Source: Porites lobata
Lineage: Eukaryota > Cnidaria > Anthozoa > Scleractinia > Poritidae
Direction of reading: 5' to 3'
Assembly (NCBI GenBank): GCA_942486035.1
Contig: CALNXK010000031.1
Span: 1,913,501 to 1,977,500, forward strand
Length of the DNA stretch: 64,000 nucleotides
Shown: one piece after another, positions 12,064 through 25,600 of the stretch
Layout: every line of letters begins with the position of its first letter
Numbering within the stretch: position 1 is the stretch's first letter
Translations under genes and position numbers: made by a program
Notes under the pieces: model-generated
The model's database searches: none
What the model saw: the letters and a program-made list of their open reading frames with translations, nothing else
Told to the model about the DNA's origin: nothing

Positions 12064-13577
12064 TTAACCTCGTGACTTTGAATGCTGAATGAGCCATTGC
12101 AGGGTAATATCTACAAAAATGAAAAGGAACACAAAGCTAAGTTGTCAGTCAGCCTTTATTCAGCTCCACCAGTTGTTGCCCAGTGTTCATTAGAAATATT
12201 GAGAGACTTTTTGGTTGCACAATGTGAAAACGGTACCATGTGAGGCACAAAACTTGTTTCGGAATGATTTTTTCAGTTGTTTCTTGGCACTACAGAAACC
12301 ATTGCATATTAGCAAATAATGTAATATCACTAACATTGTGTTGTGAGTTTAATTTATCTTTTTTATTTTGTCAATTGGTAGTGAAACGATCTGCAAAATA
12401 CTTTTAGCGCAAAGCATATGGGAAACAACAAACAATACCTTATTGTAGGAAGTTAGTGCTCAATGAAATTAAGGTAAGGGAAATTAAGGCAAATTTAGTG
12501 AACAGAGAGGGTGACTTTAAATGAACAAAACTTGTTGAGACGAAAGGAAAAAGTTAAACGTATAATCCAAAATGGAAACTTTGTTCAAGGTTCTTTCCCT
12601 AAACACACAGAGGGTCAAGCCCAGAAATCTGGCCACTTAGCGTTCTTTAAAGTTTCACTGTTACTGGTAGATCTTTACCCTGATAATCCTCTTTCTTAGG
12701 TTTCAAGAATGTTACAAGTGTATCAAGAATTTGGAGCCAAAATAATGGAAATAAAGGTCACGGAAATTAACAGTTACAAAAATTACCTTACATTAACACA
12801 AATTTTTGAAAGTCACGTTAATTTCATGAAGCGTTAATTTCCCATTTACTAATAATAAGGTAATCTGTATTGCTTACCAATGTTCTCCTTTTCTTTGCAA
12901 GAGATAGAGTAGCAGCAAATTTCTCGATCTTGTATGGAAGCCAGATTCCTGTGGGCACAAAAGATAACTCAGTAAAGAAACATTGTACTTTCAAGTTAAA
13001 ACAACATAATAATCTCATATCATGTGAAATACAAATCCTGACACATGGGTGATTAAAGGGAAATGCAATCAATTCAGAACTTACAGTCTCTCCACCAGTT
13101 CTTTTTCATCTAGTGCATTTGGGAGGTCCTTTTTGTTTCCAAGAACTAACACCTACAAGATTAAACATACAGAACATTCAGCAAAAATGAAGCAATTAAA
13201 GTGCATTTTTTGTGACCTTTTTTGTAAACCCTCTGTCACAGTTCAGTGACACTTTTGTCCAGAAATGCACATAACTTAGACCTCGGGTACTTCATATTAC
13301 ACACAGCTGTTTGTAATTTCAATATGACTTCATGTGTGACTGAATGGCCTTGCGTTAGGTGAGGATTAGGGCCAGGGGACACCTTGTGATGTCAATCATG
13401 AAGAGCATGAATCTCATTAGCATGCATTTCTGTACATACCTTCAAGTTAATATTGTGTTGATTACAATAATGATCAATAGCTTGAACAACTGTAATAATT
13501 AACAATTATTCCATGAGAGCGCTTTGGATATGAGATGATAGATAGCAAACGAGGCGCGTAGCGCCGAGTTGGCTATA

Positions 13578-13614
<37 letters not shown>

Positions 13615-16600
13615 TTTTATTAAAAACGCCCACAAAATCTTGTTGAATCTCCCCGACTAGAACAAACCAGAAAAGACAAGGGACTTCCGCTATTCACATG
13701 TCACACGTCTATCAAAACTGTCAACGCGCGAACGGACTCGCCTGGACAGCATGAATGAAAATCAAAACATTGATGAACATTAGTTTTTTAAAAACTCATC
13801 GGGATTCTAGGATTTTACACAGCAGAACAGCTAAAAAAACCTGGCAGATAATGTGAAGGAAAAGAATTTTTAAGTGACAGCCGTCGAAATTACTGTGAAT
13901 TTGGATTTTCGGTGCAGTTATAAAAGTAAGAACAACGGAGAAAAACTATTACCTCGACAAAAGAAGCTATACTGCCGCCTCGATTGCTCTAGTGAATGGC
14001 TGCATAGCCTGTATTTGTAGCTGGTTACTTGTGATTTATATTCTTGATGTCGGATAAACAAGCCGCAGTTATCTATCGGCGAGTGACTCGATCGGCGAAT
14101 GGCTTTGCGATCATGAAGAAACAACGCTTGTCTTCTTTCGTAGCTGGTCAAGGTACTTTAGTTCCATGTGTTTTCATGTGTTTTTCGACAAACTTTCAAA
14201 CAAGCTCTTGTGGCTTTTTTGTTTGTTTTTGTCTTTTTTCTTTCGATGAAATTGCATTTCTAGTATTCGAAAAAATGAATTAATACGATTTGCTTCGGGC
14301 GCCGTTCTATCCTTCGCGAAAAAAAATCTCAGCTAGCTTCCAATTTTAAACTGACGCGGACACCGACCATATATGGAGAGCATGGTATAATAGCTCATAT
14401 ACCATAACGGCTAAGCCAATCAAACTGCTAGAATTGCATTATCCAATGATTCAGTTTTTAATAATTATTATTATATAACTATAATTTATTTTCAAAGCTA
14501 TTCACACACATGCTTTGAGAACTGTAGATTACATGTAATTGCAGTTTACAAGCACAGAGATTCTTCACATTAAAATATTTTCATGCACATACTGGAATGC
14601 CAGCTAACTGTGGTTTTTCCAAGAGTCCATGAAGTTCATTTCTTGAAGCTTCTAATTTTTCATGATCTGCTGCATCTACCATATACCTTGAAAAAAAGTA
14701 ACAAAGAAAGCTTGTTACCATGCAATGTTACAGTCAGTAAACAATCTCCTCAGTAGTCATAAAAACTAAAATAACATATTATTGCAGGAAAGTCTCTACT
14801 TTGGTGACTCATTTTTCACATTCACTATTATTTGTCTTTGAAATTAGGTGATTATAATAAAGGGTTTCAATTGTAAGACTAAGGAGTTTAAAGAATAAAA
14901 GAAAAGCATTGGTTATATGGCTATTTCCACAGAAGGAGCAGCAAATCCTGAGTGACAATGCAAAATCTACAGTTATAAGGATTCCTCTCTTATTTAGATT
15001 TCTTCACAACAATAGGAATGTACTTACACAATACAATTTACACCTCTACAATATCTCTCCCACATGCTTCTAAACCGAGGCTGGCCTCCAATGTCCCAAA
15101 CCTAACAACATATAACACAACCGTTTTTTACCTTTCACATACACGCTTTATAAAAACCAAAATTTCACAATTTTTTTTAGACATGCATTTTTTGCGACAC
15201 TTAGTTGTCAAGAACTTATGAGATGGTCAATAAAATTGGTCAATAAAAATGTCGTAAAAATTTTACATGCGGTATTTTGGATATTACTAAAATCAATGGA
15301 CCAAAAAAAACACTATCAACAGGTTTTTAACCAATTCATGACTGAACTGCACTTAGCCACCTGTGTGGATCCACATTCCTTCTACCTCTCATGACATCAC
15401 TTTTCATGGTCATGGACCACTTTGTCAGCTAACTTTCACAGGGTGAAGAGATCTTTCAAACCATACATGAATAAGCATGATTCAGTAAAGGAGGCAAAGG
15501 CAAAGGCAAATAACCATGTAACGTTAACACTCATACTCCCCTGAAAATCTTGATTTACTACCCACCTACCTCTCCTTTCATGAAACACCTTTACCCACTG
15601 AAATGAAGCCTACTACATGCTCAGCAAAAGAAAAACATGAGGCAAAAAAACAAGAGAAGAGGGATGGACAGAAAGTGAAAGGAAAAAGTCAAAACTACTG
15701 TGTCACTACTAAAATAAAAACCATCCAAAATTTTACTTTCTGCGCATGCGCCCTGAACTTCAGAAGCTTGTGTTATTTTGGCATCTGGATCAGAAGGCTG
15801 TGAAGCCTACAACCCATAAACGGCTTTTTGGTTTAAGTTTTAGCTCTTTATAGCCAGAGAGTGACCAGAAAATGGCTTGACTAACTTCCAAATGGGTCAT
15901 AAAGCAATTTGAAAATGTTTTCCAAAAATATTTTCAAGTTTTAGTACACTTCCTACCGGCCCATCCTCTTTCTAATAATATTTTGCACTATCATAACAAC
16001 TTGTAGCAAGGCCAGATCACCCTTAGTAGTCCCATTGACATTAAACCTTTCCATTGGATCTTCAAGAAGCACTAGTAACACTGACCCTTTCATGCGCCTA
16101 TAATATAGCAGCCTCCCACACAGGCGTTTTTAGGGGAGCTTGTCTTTCATCCCTCCCACAAACGCCTGCTCAACCAAAAACAACATTCCTTTCCATTGTT
16201 TTATTCGTGTGGTAAGTTACCAATCAGCAGTTTTGAAATAAAGTGCTGACAACCTGAATGCGACTCATAAGCTTGTGGTAGTGTAAAAACGTGACCCTAG
16301 AATAGTCTAGTTTCGAATTAAAAACTACCGCTGAGTACAAACATTAACGACACATTCATACAGGGTTAGCCTCGACGTAAAGTAAAATATTCAGAAATTC
16401 CGGCAAGTAAGGGTTTGAAATTTGAATATACGCAATAGACTGAGTAATAAACAGGTCTTTTTCTCGTTGGAATTTGTGAATATATTACTTCAGATAGAGG
16501 CTAAGGCTGTAAAAAATGCTTCTTCAGTTCTTTAATTCAGCGGTCATGGCGAACTCGAAACTGGACTACTACTGATTTCCTTTTTTTCTTTCCTTCGCTA

Positions 16601-19600
16601 TGGTTGTGCAGTGCATGGAGTATTCTCAAACCTGACTAAATCTTACTTTTGCCGCTTGGACTCTAACATTTTGTTGAGGTCATAAAGCTTTCCTAGTGTT
16701 TCATGCAGAGCAAGTAATTATCGGGTTACCCTGCGGTAAAGGTCAACTTTCCAGAATTTGGAAAGTACAATGTGATTGGCTAAGCTGGGGAAAGGAATGT
16801 TGTTCTCGGTTGAGCAGGCGTTTGTGGGAAGGGATGAAAGACGAGCTCTCCTAAAAACGTCTGCGTGGGAGGCTAATAATATAGATGACACAAAACAAAA
16901 TCTTGTTCATCATACCTTAATTGTTACATTTCCTTTGGTAACTTTTCTCATATTAAATCCAACTGTTGGTATCATGTCTTCACTAAACTGACCAGACTGG
17001 AAAGATAACATTCCACAGATTACTATACTATTATATTCAAGAGTGTGGTGTCCATGTACGCACATACGCCCATGCGTACATCTGGATCTGGAAAATAATA
17101 TTTTTTTAATTCCCTGAAAGCATTTTTATCATTTAATCAGAACATGCTCAGGGAAGGCGCATCATGGGTTAGTGTATGTGTGCCCGTTGCTTTAAGTTTG
17201 TCTTTGAAAATAGTGAACTAACAGTTCTACCGCATAAAGAATTTGAAATCCCAGCTTGACATAGCAAAATATTTCAGATATTGAAGTTCGTGTTTTTTTC
17301 TGAGGTTGCACATGTCATTTTGTGTACAATTTAGTGGCCTTCTAAACAATCTTAGAATCCTCAAAAAATCATATTAAAGTTGTCAAACATTCATCATACA
17401 GACTTATATTTGGTCTCTTTTTAAAGTTAAAAAAATTTATGGTGTACCGATGAAGCCTTCTGAATTATTTTTCTTCAAAGACACAAAAATTTTGCGGCGT
17501 TATTATTTTTCTTAGCGGCAGGCAATAAAAAATTCCAGCAGTTAAATGCGCAGCCATATGTGTAAGTTGCAAATAAATCCACGTGATGATTAGTTGAAGA
17601 CTGGATGAACACGAAACTCACAAGCACGCACATGGCTCATGGATTCCCTGTTCTGTATCACGTATTCTCTCAAAAACAATGCATTAGGTTCTGCATTATG
17701 TCATAAAAGTTACATTTCATTACTATATGTTACATCGATTCAAAAATTGTTTCTGCCCCCTGGAACTATCATGCACGTCTTTATTAGGCTGCCGCTTTGC
17801 AGCCTCGCGTCTTTGCGAGGCTGCTCGTTGGCAATTAACAAGTATTGTTTGACCCTTTTCTTAAAAAGAGGAGTACTCAAGCATTTAAAGTCAGGGGTTA
17901 GTTCCTGCCAGAGATCTACTGCCATTGCAGATATCGTTTGTTTGCCAGTGTTTGTTCTACAACATGTCTTGTATAGATTGTCTTTTGAAGCATATCTTGT
18001 GTTATGAGAGTGGATGTGTTTGGCATATCGGAAACAACTATTAAAGATTGATGGAGCTACTGTTTATACCATTTGTGGATGAATCTTTATGCTTGAAGTT
18101 CATATATATGATTAACAGTTAGAGTGTCAAGACGATTTATTAATAACAAGAGGCTTTCTGTATTTTTCCCATACAAAGTAGACAAAATATTATCCTTACA
18201 ATGTGGCTTTGTTTGATTTGAAGAACTTTTATAATGGACTTATAGGAACTGCTCCAAGCAATAATGCATAGGAGAGATAGGGATAGATTAAGTTGTAGTA
18301 GATTTGTCTGAGTTGAGATGGAGAAAAGTAATGACGAAGCTTTAAAATAATTCTAGTCTCAGAGAGCAAGATTCAAGTGCGACAAAGCTGTATTTACAGC
18401 AAATAAGAAGCTCACAGTCACTGATGCCAAATTAAAGCTATTTAGCAGTCTATTGAGGAGGAAGACGAGAAAGTCACTAGGGTCACTATCCCAGGTTTGG
18501 ACAACCCTATTGACACAAAAGAGACAAAGCAAGTCTGGATTAATACACAAGGGATTATGGAGACACTGGATCGCAGAGGGTACCCAAGCTCCCATCAGGA
18601 CTCAGGGAAAGTAATGCATACCATGCTTCAATGCTCACCTGTTTGCAAAAAAGAGCATTTACCTGGCACAAACACTGCCAGCTTGGAAAAGTCCCCGCCA
18701 GTCAACACGCCCCTTTTTAGCCTCCAAGGAATGAATCCCTTTGCGACGACTCCCACAGATGACCTCACAACAGTCAATCAAAGGCTAGTCGCAACTTTGT
18801 CGTGACAAAACCTTCCTCAGTGCCACCTCGAGATATTCGCAGGAGACCTGACACTCTTCCACCCATCGAAAAGTGTTTTTCGTGCCACAATATTATTGAG
18901 AAGCTACACAAAAGGAGATGCACAAATAGTAATTAACAACTACTGTCAGACAAAATAGGTATCTGGCTGACACCATGTGCGATGTATGGAAGGAACTGGA
19001 GAGACACTTCCGCAATATGTTGCCATCACTAACGTTCTGTAAGAATGACTTCAGACGGCAGCCAAATTTGGAGAAGAAGACAGTGAAAAGCTTCAAGCAT
19101 TTCCTTCAAAAAATAAGTGCTGAAAGTCAGAAACAAATGTGTTCTCATAGAAGGTTTTTTCTGGCAGGACATGGATTGAGCAAATGCAATGCAATCATGA
19201 AATGCAGCAAGTGCAAGGACGACTGCCATCCCATGGCACTTCACAATAGAGAAACCTGACACGACATGAACGGAGCACAGTGAGGAGCTTAAAAACGGCC
19301 TGCACTTCGGTTTGCCGCAACCCTTTCAGTGGTGGAGTCATGTGTAACAAGATTGTTCTTGTTGACGTTCTCTGTGAAAATTGTCTTCAAAAGTCCCATC
19401 GCACTTATGCAATCATAGACGATCTGAGCAACGCTTAACTCCAAACCCAGTCAATAGGTTCAGTGCAACCAGACCGAACATCAAGTACTTCCTGATGACC
19501 TGCAGCGGTGGATGAGAAGAAAGTCTGGGCAACGAATTTCTGGTGTCATGCTACGCTCTTTGACAAACAAAATGGCGAGGCTTCCCCAGCTCATCAAGTG

Positions 19601-22600
19601 CACAAACATCCCCAAGCACAAGAATGAAACTGCAATGCCAGAGATTGCCAGACAGTGTTCTTGCCTCAAGAAGACTGCCAATGAAATCCCACCTAACGAT
19701 CTCTAGGTGAATGTCGAGATCAGAGGTGAGGGACGCACCTGGTACTTACCTCACTTTGGGCTGTATCATCCCAGGAAGCCAGATCAGATCCATGTGGTGT
19801 TCGATTTGTCACCCAAGTTCCAAGGGGTCTCACTAAATAAGGAACTTCTTCTGGGTCGAGACCTGATGAATATCCTTGTTGGAGTGTGATGCTTGACATT
19901 GATAATAATAATTAAGTCTCACGCTTCTAGCTTAGCACAAATGGAAAACAAATATTAATAGATAGAGTCTAAAGAATTAAAATAACTGTAAATAAAACCT
20001 AATATAATATGTAATGAGACCTAAAATATAATATACTCTCTGCATTTCGTCTTGTGGAAACTTAAAATGAATTAAAATAACTATAACTATAAATAGAGCC
20101 TAATGTAAGTATTAGACCTTAATTATTCATTACGCATTGCATAAAATACAATTCTTACAAATATTTAAAATATCCTCTACATTTGTCTTACTTATGGCAC
20201 TGCTAAAGCTGGCTACTGATGGTAGAGATCTAAGCTGATGATCTAACTTGGACAACAAATGCGGCCCAAAATATCTAAGACTGTTCTTTCCATGATGATG
20301 TGTTAAATCTATGAGAACTAAAGTCACTGTTCCTTAAATTGTAGCTATAGGTCAATTATTGTTGGCGAAAAATGCTTTGGACTGTTTGTGGCATTTCTTG
20401 CCATTCACTAGAACATCAAGAAGGACCATTTCACATTCCATGTCTTTCTGCCAGAAAAGTCCTTTATGCAAACAGGAGCTCTGTCTGTAATAAACTCGGT
20501 GTACGACCCTCTGGGATTTGTATCCCCAGTCATCCTGGAAGGGAAGCTAATCCCCACAGCAACTCGTCATCATGGGGAAGAAGGTGAATGGCAACGATCC
20601 CCTTGGTTGGGATGAACCACTTCTGGAGAACATGAAACACCACTGGAGTCAATGGAGAGACCTACTCCCCAAGCTGGAAAAAGTATTGATTCCTTGTTGC
20701 CACCATCCTAAAGGATTTGACACTGTCACATGGAGGGAGATACATGCATTTTTCAGTGCAAGCAAGGAAGCCATCCGAGCTGTACCTGTGTGAACTCAAC
20801 AAAGATGGAGTTGTAAGCCTTTCTCTTTTGTTCAGATGGTCTAAGATGGCACCAAGCCACATGATGAGCATTCCTAGATTAGTGCTGTGCAGCAAAATAC
20901 TTGTAACACAAGACATAATGTTGAATCGCATAGAGCTTGACATTGAAATTGATGAAGAAATCTCCTACTCTGACTCAAAGGTTGTACTTGGGTACATTCA
21001 GAATGAGAGTAGAGGATTCTATGTCCATAACGCAACTGCACCAAGTCAGGGGAGATACATCAACACTGCAAGAAATCCTGCTGACCTCGCAACTCATTGT
21101 GTTACCCCACAACTGGAAACTGATAGTTCATCGCGATGGATACTGGGACCTTAATTTCTATGGAATCCGCTGCTCCAGCCTCAAGCTTCACTCCTGGAGG
21201 TACGCCTCAGCGAAAGAAACCCTGAGGTGAAAAGGGAAGTCATCACCTGTGCCAAATCAACACACTCACCCTAAAGTCTTAGCTGTGAGAGATTGAAGCA
21301 CTTTTCCTGCTGGTCCTCCCTGAGGCGTGCAATTGTAAGTCTTATTGTGTGCGTAATTAAGTTCAAGGAGAGAAATCAAGGGCCCCAAACAAGCCAGTCA
21401 TCCCTTGGCCTCCTCAATCTGCAGCTAAGCTTGAACAAGCCGGCCAGGCCGTAATCTAGGCAGTACAGAAAGAAGTTTTTTTTCCGCAGAGCTAATGGCA
21501 TTGTCTTTAGATGAAAGGAATAAATCACTTCCCAAACATTCAAACCTGTTGCAGCTTGATCCCTTGGTACATTGTAATGGGCTACTTTGGGTCGGAGACC
21601 GTCTCAAAAACTTGACACTTGACTCTCAAGAGAAACATCCAGTAATTTTACCAAAAGGTCATCATGTATCAGAGTTTATCATTAGCAACTTCCATGAAAA
21701 CACCCATCACCAAGGACACCTTATTATGAGCAGAGCAGTTCACGAAGCCGGCTAATGGGTTGCTAGAGCTCATGGAATGATATCCAGCCTTAGAGAATCC
21801 TGCATAAATTGCAAGAAGTTGATCAAACGGAGACCAGCCCACCCTTCACAAATGTCAGCTTCGATGCCTTTGGCCCCTGGGAAATCTCAACGAGAAGACT
21901 CAGAGGTGGTGAAGCCATTCCAAAACCCAGGGGTCTCATCTGCACCTGTCTGAGTAGTGGTGCCATTCACATTGAGGTACTGGAAACAATGGACACCAAC
22001 TTGTTCATCTGTGCACTGGGATGGTTTTTCACCATTCATGGATCAGTGACGAAACTTATACATGTATGTGATTGCAGCAGTAGCTTTGTTGGAGGAAAAT
22101 CACAGTTGGAACAAGCACTTTCAGAGATGGACCAAACACAAGTCTAGAAGTTTGTAGCAGAACAAGGTTGGATATTTTTGTAGCAGAACAAGGTTGGATA
22201 TTTAACCCTCCACAAGCATCGCACTTTGGACACGTATGGGAGTAGCAGATTGGAACCGTATGATGTGTATTGGATGGAATGTTACTAGGGATTGGATGCA
22301 CACAGCTAAGCCATGAACTACTAGTGCCTCACATGACAGAGGTTACTGGAATCATCAACAGCTGCCCCATTTCAGCAGTCCCCTCTACAAAGACGAACCA
22401 TTAACTCCCACAATGCTGCTTATGATGAATACCTGCCCTCCAGCACCTCACCCTGGTAACTTGGACCTGTACGCCTGTAACTGGTGGAAGAGAGCACAAT
22501 ACCTGGCTGATCAGTTCTGGGTCAGATGCAAAAGAGAGTATCTGCAGAACTTCCAGAACAGATCGAAGTGGCGAAGTGGCAGAACACTGATGGCAAAGTG

Positions 22601-25600
22601 CTGATGACCAAAGTGACTTCATGTAGAGCAGGAATCTCAAATATCTACAAAAAACCAATTTCCAGTTTCCTCGTTCAACTGAAACGGGAAGAGGAAGCCT
22701 GATTTACGGACAATGTGATTTGATTCCATGGACTTGATTGACATAATGATGATGAAAGCAAGGATTTTCAATACTTGGGCGAGGAGTGTCATGAATTCGG
22801 ACGATGCGTTACATTGGTTTTATATTATTTTTTGTTTAATTAGTTGATATTTGTGACTTTTCATGCGAAAACGTGCTATAACGACATTCCGTTAAACGGG
22901 TGAAATGAACGGCCATCGAACGGGTTACAAACGGGTCACCAAGCCGTTTTAAACGGGTTTCAATGAGTGATCGAACGGGTGATTAAGTATTCCGCACAGG
23001 TAGCTTAGTCGTTCGAATGGCTCGGGGAAAATTGCGAACGGGTAGCCTAACCATTTGAACGTGTTGTAGAACATTCCGAACGGGTAACCAAACCGTTCGA
23101 ACGGCTCATAAAAAAATTCCGAACGGATATCTAAACCGTTCGAACGGCTCAGAAAAAAATTTCGAAAGGGCAATCTAAACGTTCGAACGGCTCATGAAAT
23201 CTTCGAACGAGCAGTCACGAACGGCTTACAAACTTGATGATTGTAATTTGTTTTGTTTATTTTGAATGGTGCCGTGCCGCTACACATCTCCCTTAAAATT
23301 AATTTCGAACGAATGGCTTTCAATCGTTGAAACTGCTCCTGTTTATTTCACCACTGAAAGCCAAAGAAAGTAAACTTGAAAAGCAGAGAACATTCGTAAC
23401 TGAGTTTGCTGAAGCAGAACTCAAAAGAAAATCAACGGCGAATGCAAACTTGCAAAGTATTTGCGGTGATGTTTTTCCTAGCTTTCTTACAAAACAAATA
23501 CCCAACTTTTTGTTCCCGATACATTTTCAAATTGTATGCTATGCTGACCTTTACTTTTGACTACGACTCAAACGCATTCCTGTCAGTTCAGTTTGGTTGC
23601 GTGTCACTACACCGATCTCGATAAATTTGCATGCATACAAGTTACACAACAGTGACCAGGGGGTTCATTAAGGTTTTGAACAGGAGGGCAACTGAGTTTG
23701 ACACCCGGGCAAAGAATTGGCAAGGCCCGGAGGGCCTTCCCCCCCCCAGGGGGGTCGGGGGCATGCTCCCCCGGAAAATTTTGAAATTGTATAGTTGCAG
23801 GGATGTGTTTTCCTGCATTTTGAAGCTGCAGACAGTGACTTTCAACAACCAAAAAAAGATAACTTTTCTAGACAATTTAGTAATGATTTGATACCAAGAG
23901 TTTTCGCTAGAAGGTGAATCACAAAAGTATTAGTTTAACATCTTGTCTTGAAAATTTCAATGACTAGACGGGAGTCCTGAGCACTGTTTTAACGTGAACG
24001 CACCGAAAATTAATTCATTGGCTTAAACCATAAGACGAATAAAAAATCACGCTTCGCTTCATTGAACGTGATGATTAAGTCATTCAATATATACAGGCAA
24101 GTAAAAGGTTAGATCACAAAGAAGTCTACTCTCCTCTTGGCCTTTTCTCTACTGGAGGCCCTTTGGTTGAAGCCGAAAGATAATCCACTATCGAACGCGT
24201 TAATTTTCTGGGCCGCCATGCTCACGTGCTCGCAATCCTGATACATTTCACGTGGTCGTTTATGAAGTACAGTTCTTTTCGCAATGTGTTTATGGGGCGA
24301 TTCTTGTATTTAACACATAACGAACGAGGGGATTTCATGCCACGCGTAATAAAGTGGAAACTGCACGGCAAAGTATGTTTTACACTCGATAAGACTCATC
24401 AAGAATAGGGCACAATTGTAACTTCACACTGTTTATAATCATTCCTTGTATTGAAAAGAAGTTCTTTGAGATTTAAAGCAGCCGGGCAAAGTCGTGTTCA
24501 CAGCCGGTCAATTTGCCCGTTGCCCGGCCCTTAATGAACCCCCTGAGTGACAGGTAACACAACACCAGCCAATCGCATCAATCACTTTGACAGTCGGACG
24601 CAAAACAACATGGTTGTTATCTCAGTGCATTCAGTGGATTCTCTTCGAAATAAGAGGAATGCACAAGGTAGACTCATGAGATTTCGGTGTTCAGAAAATC
24701 ATTTAAGTGCTTATCACAACCATAGTTATACCGGTAATGTTTATAAACCGCATTGTAACACAGGGTAGAATTTAAGAAGTTCGCTTGATTCGACTGATTA
24801 CCACATGTTTAGAAGCGCAAAATATATTTTCTGCAAGAGCTCTTCGCCCGTAATAATAACTTTGCGAGAAAATTTTAAAGAAATTTACAATATCGTAGTT
24901 TTCATTTGTAATTTACTCACACAGCGGTTCAGACTGTTCAAGTGATCGGAGGACTTTTTTTCCGTAAGTGACAATTCATCATCAAGAACACGCAAGTACA
25001 CGAACAGGAAAAGACAACCGCTCATATGACTGTCTCATACTCAAGTCGTTTGAACGGATGGATGTTCCAGCGAATGGGTGAGCAAGTCGTTCAAACGGTT
25101 GGATGTTTTTAACAAACGGGTGAGTAAGTCGTTCGAACGGTTGGACGTTTTTATCGAACGGGTGAGCAAGTTGTTCAAACGGATGGATGCTTTTACCAAA
25201 CGGGTGAGCAAGTCATTCGAACGGCTGGACGTTTCTATCGAACGGGTGATCAAGCCGTTCGAATGGACGCAAATTTTTCTCAACGGGTTCTAAACGGAAT
25301 TCCGTTCGAAAACAGAAAGCCGTTATAGCACGTTTTTGCGTGAAAGGTCACATTTTACGAGTTTTGACATATTATCATTATTATGGCAGTCCACCTAGCT
25401 TGGAGCAGGGGGAGAGAAGAGATGAGGTCTTGGACCAAGAAACTATGTTTTCACAACTTGCAAAGCCGTCATCTTCCGTGGTGGTCAGCGGATAATTGCA
25501 GTACATTTAACCAGCAGAGGAAATAAGTCAACAATTAAAAAAATAATATCATGCCTCTTTGTTTTTCTCGCATATTGTATTTGTCCGTTGGTATTGAGAT

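Larger units (their letters stand above)
12111..16915 (-). other. ARL8 introns 2-6 and their contents
   Basis: Introns here range from about 136 bp (12949-13084) to about 1.8 kb (15102-16915). They hold two clear foldback elements (13504-13614 and 16109-16876). The rest is AT-rich with no coding similarity on either strand apart from the ARL8 exons. Confidence 0.6.
18362..22750 (+). mobile_element. Degenerate BEL/Pao LTR retrotransposon (gag-pro-RT-RNaseH-IN order) in ARL8 intron 1
   Basis: Successive fragments in changing frames follow the BEL/Pao polyprotein order: gag-like coil and zinc knuckle, aspartic protease, reverse transcriptase, RNase H/connection and integrase. It lies antisense to ARL8. 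Many stops and frameshifts, a missing RT interior and a nested non-LTR insertion at about 19900-20345 show that it is inactive. I did not find recognisable LTRs at either end. Confidence 0.85.
22854..25350. mobile_element. 2.5-kb foldback element with tandem-repeat termini
   Basis: The ends are inverted: TGACTTTTCATGCGAAAACG then TGCTATAACG on the left, and TGACCTTTCACGCAAAAACG then TGCTATAACG on the right (reverse strand). Inside each end lies a tandem array of CGTTCGAACGG-type units (about 22885-23220 and 25035-25310). The 2-kb interior has no recognised transposase and contains a second element (23657-24545). It lies in ARL8 intron 1. Confidence 0.78.

Noticed and set aside
13490..14480. 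A single large transposon spanning this interval
   Set aside because: The left hairpin at 13504-13614 is clear, but I could not match it to an inverted right end near 14,480.
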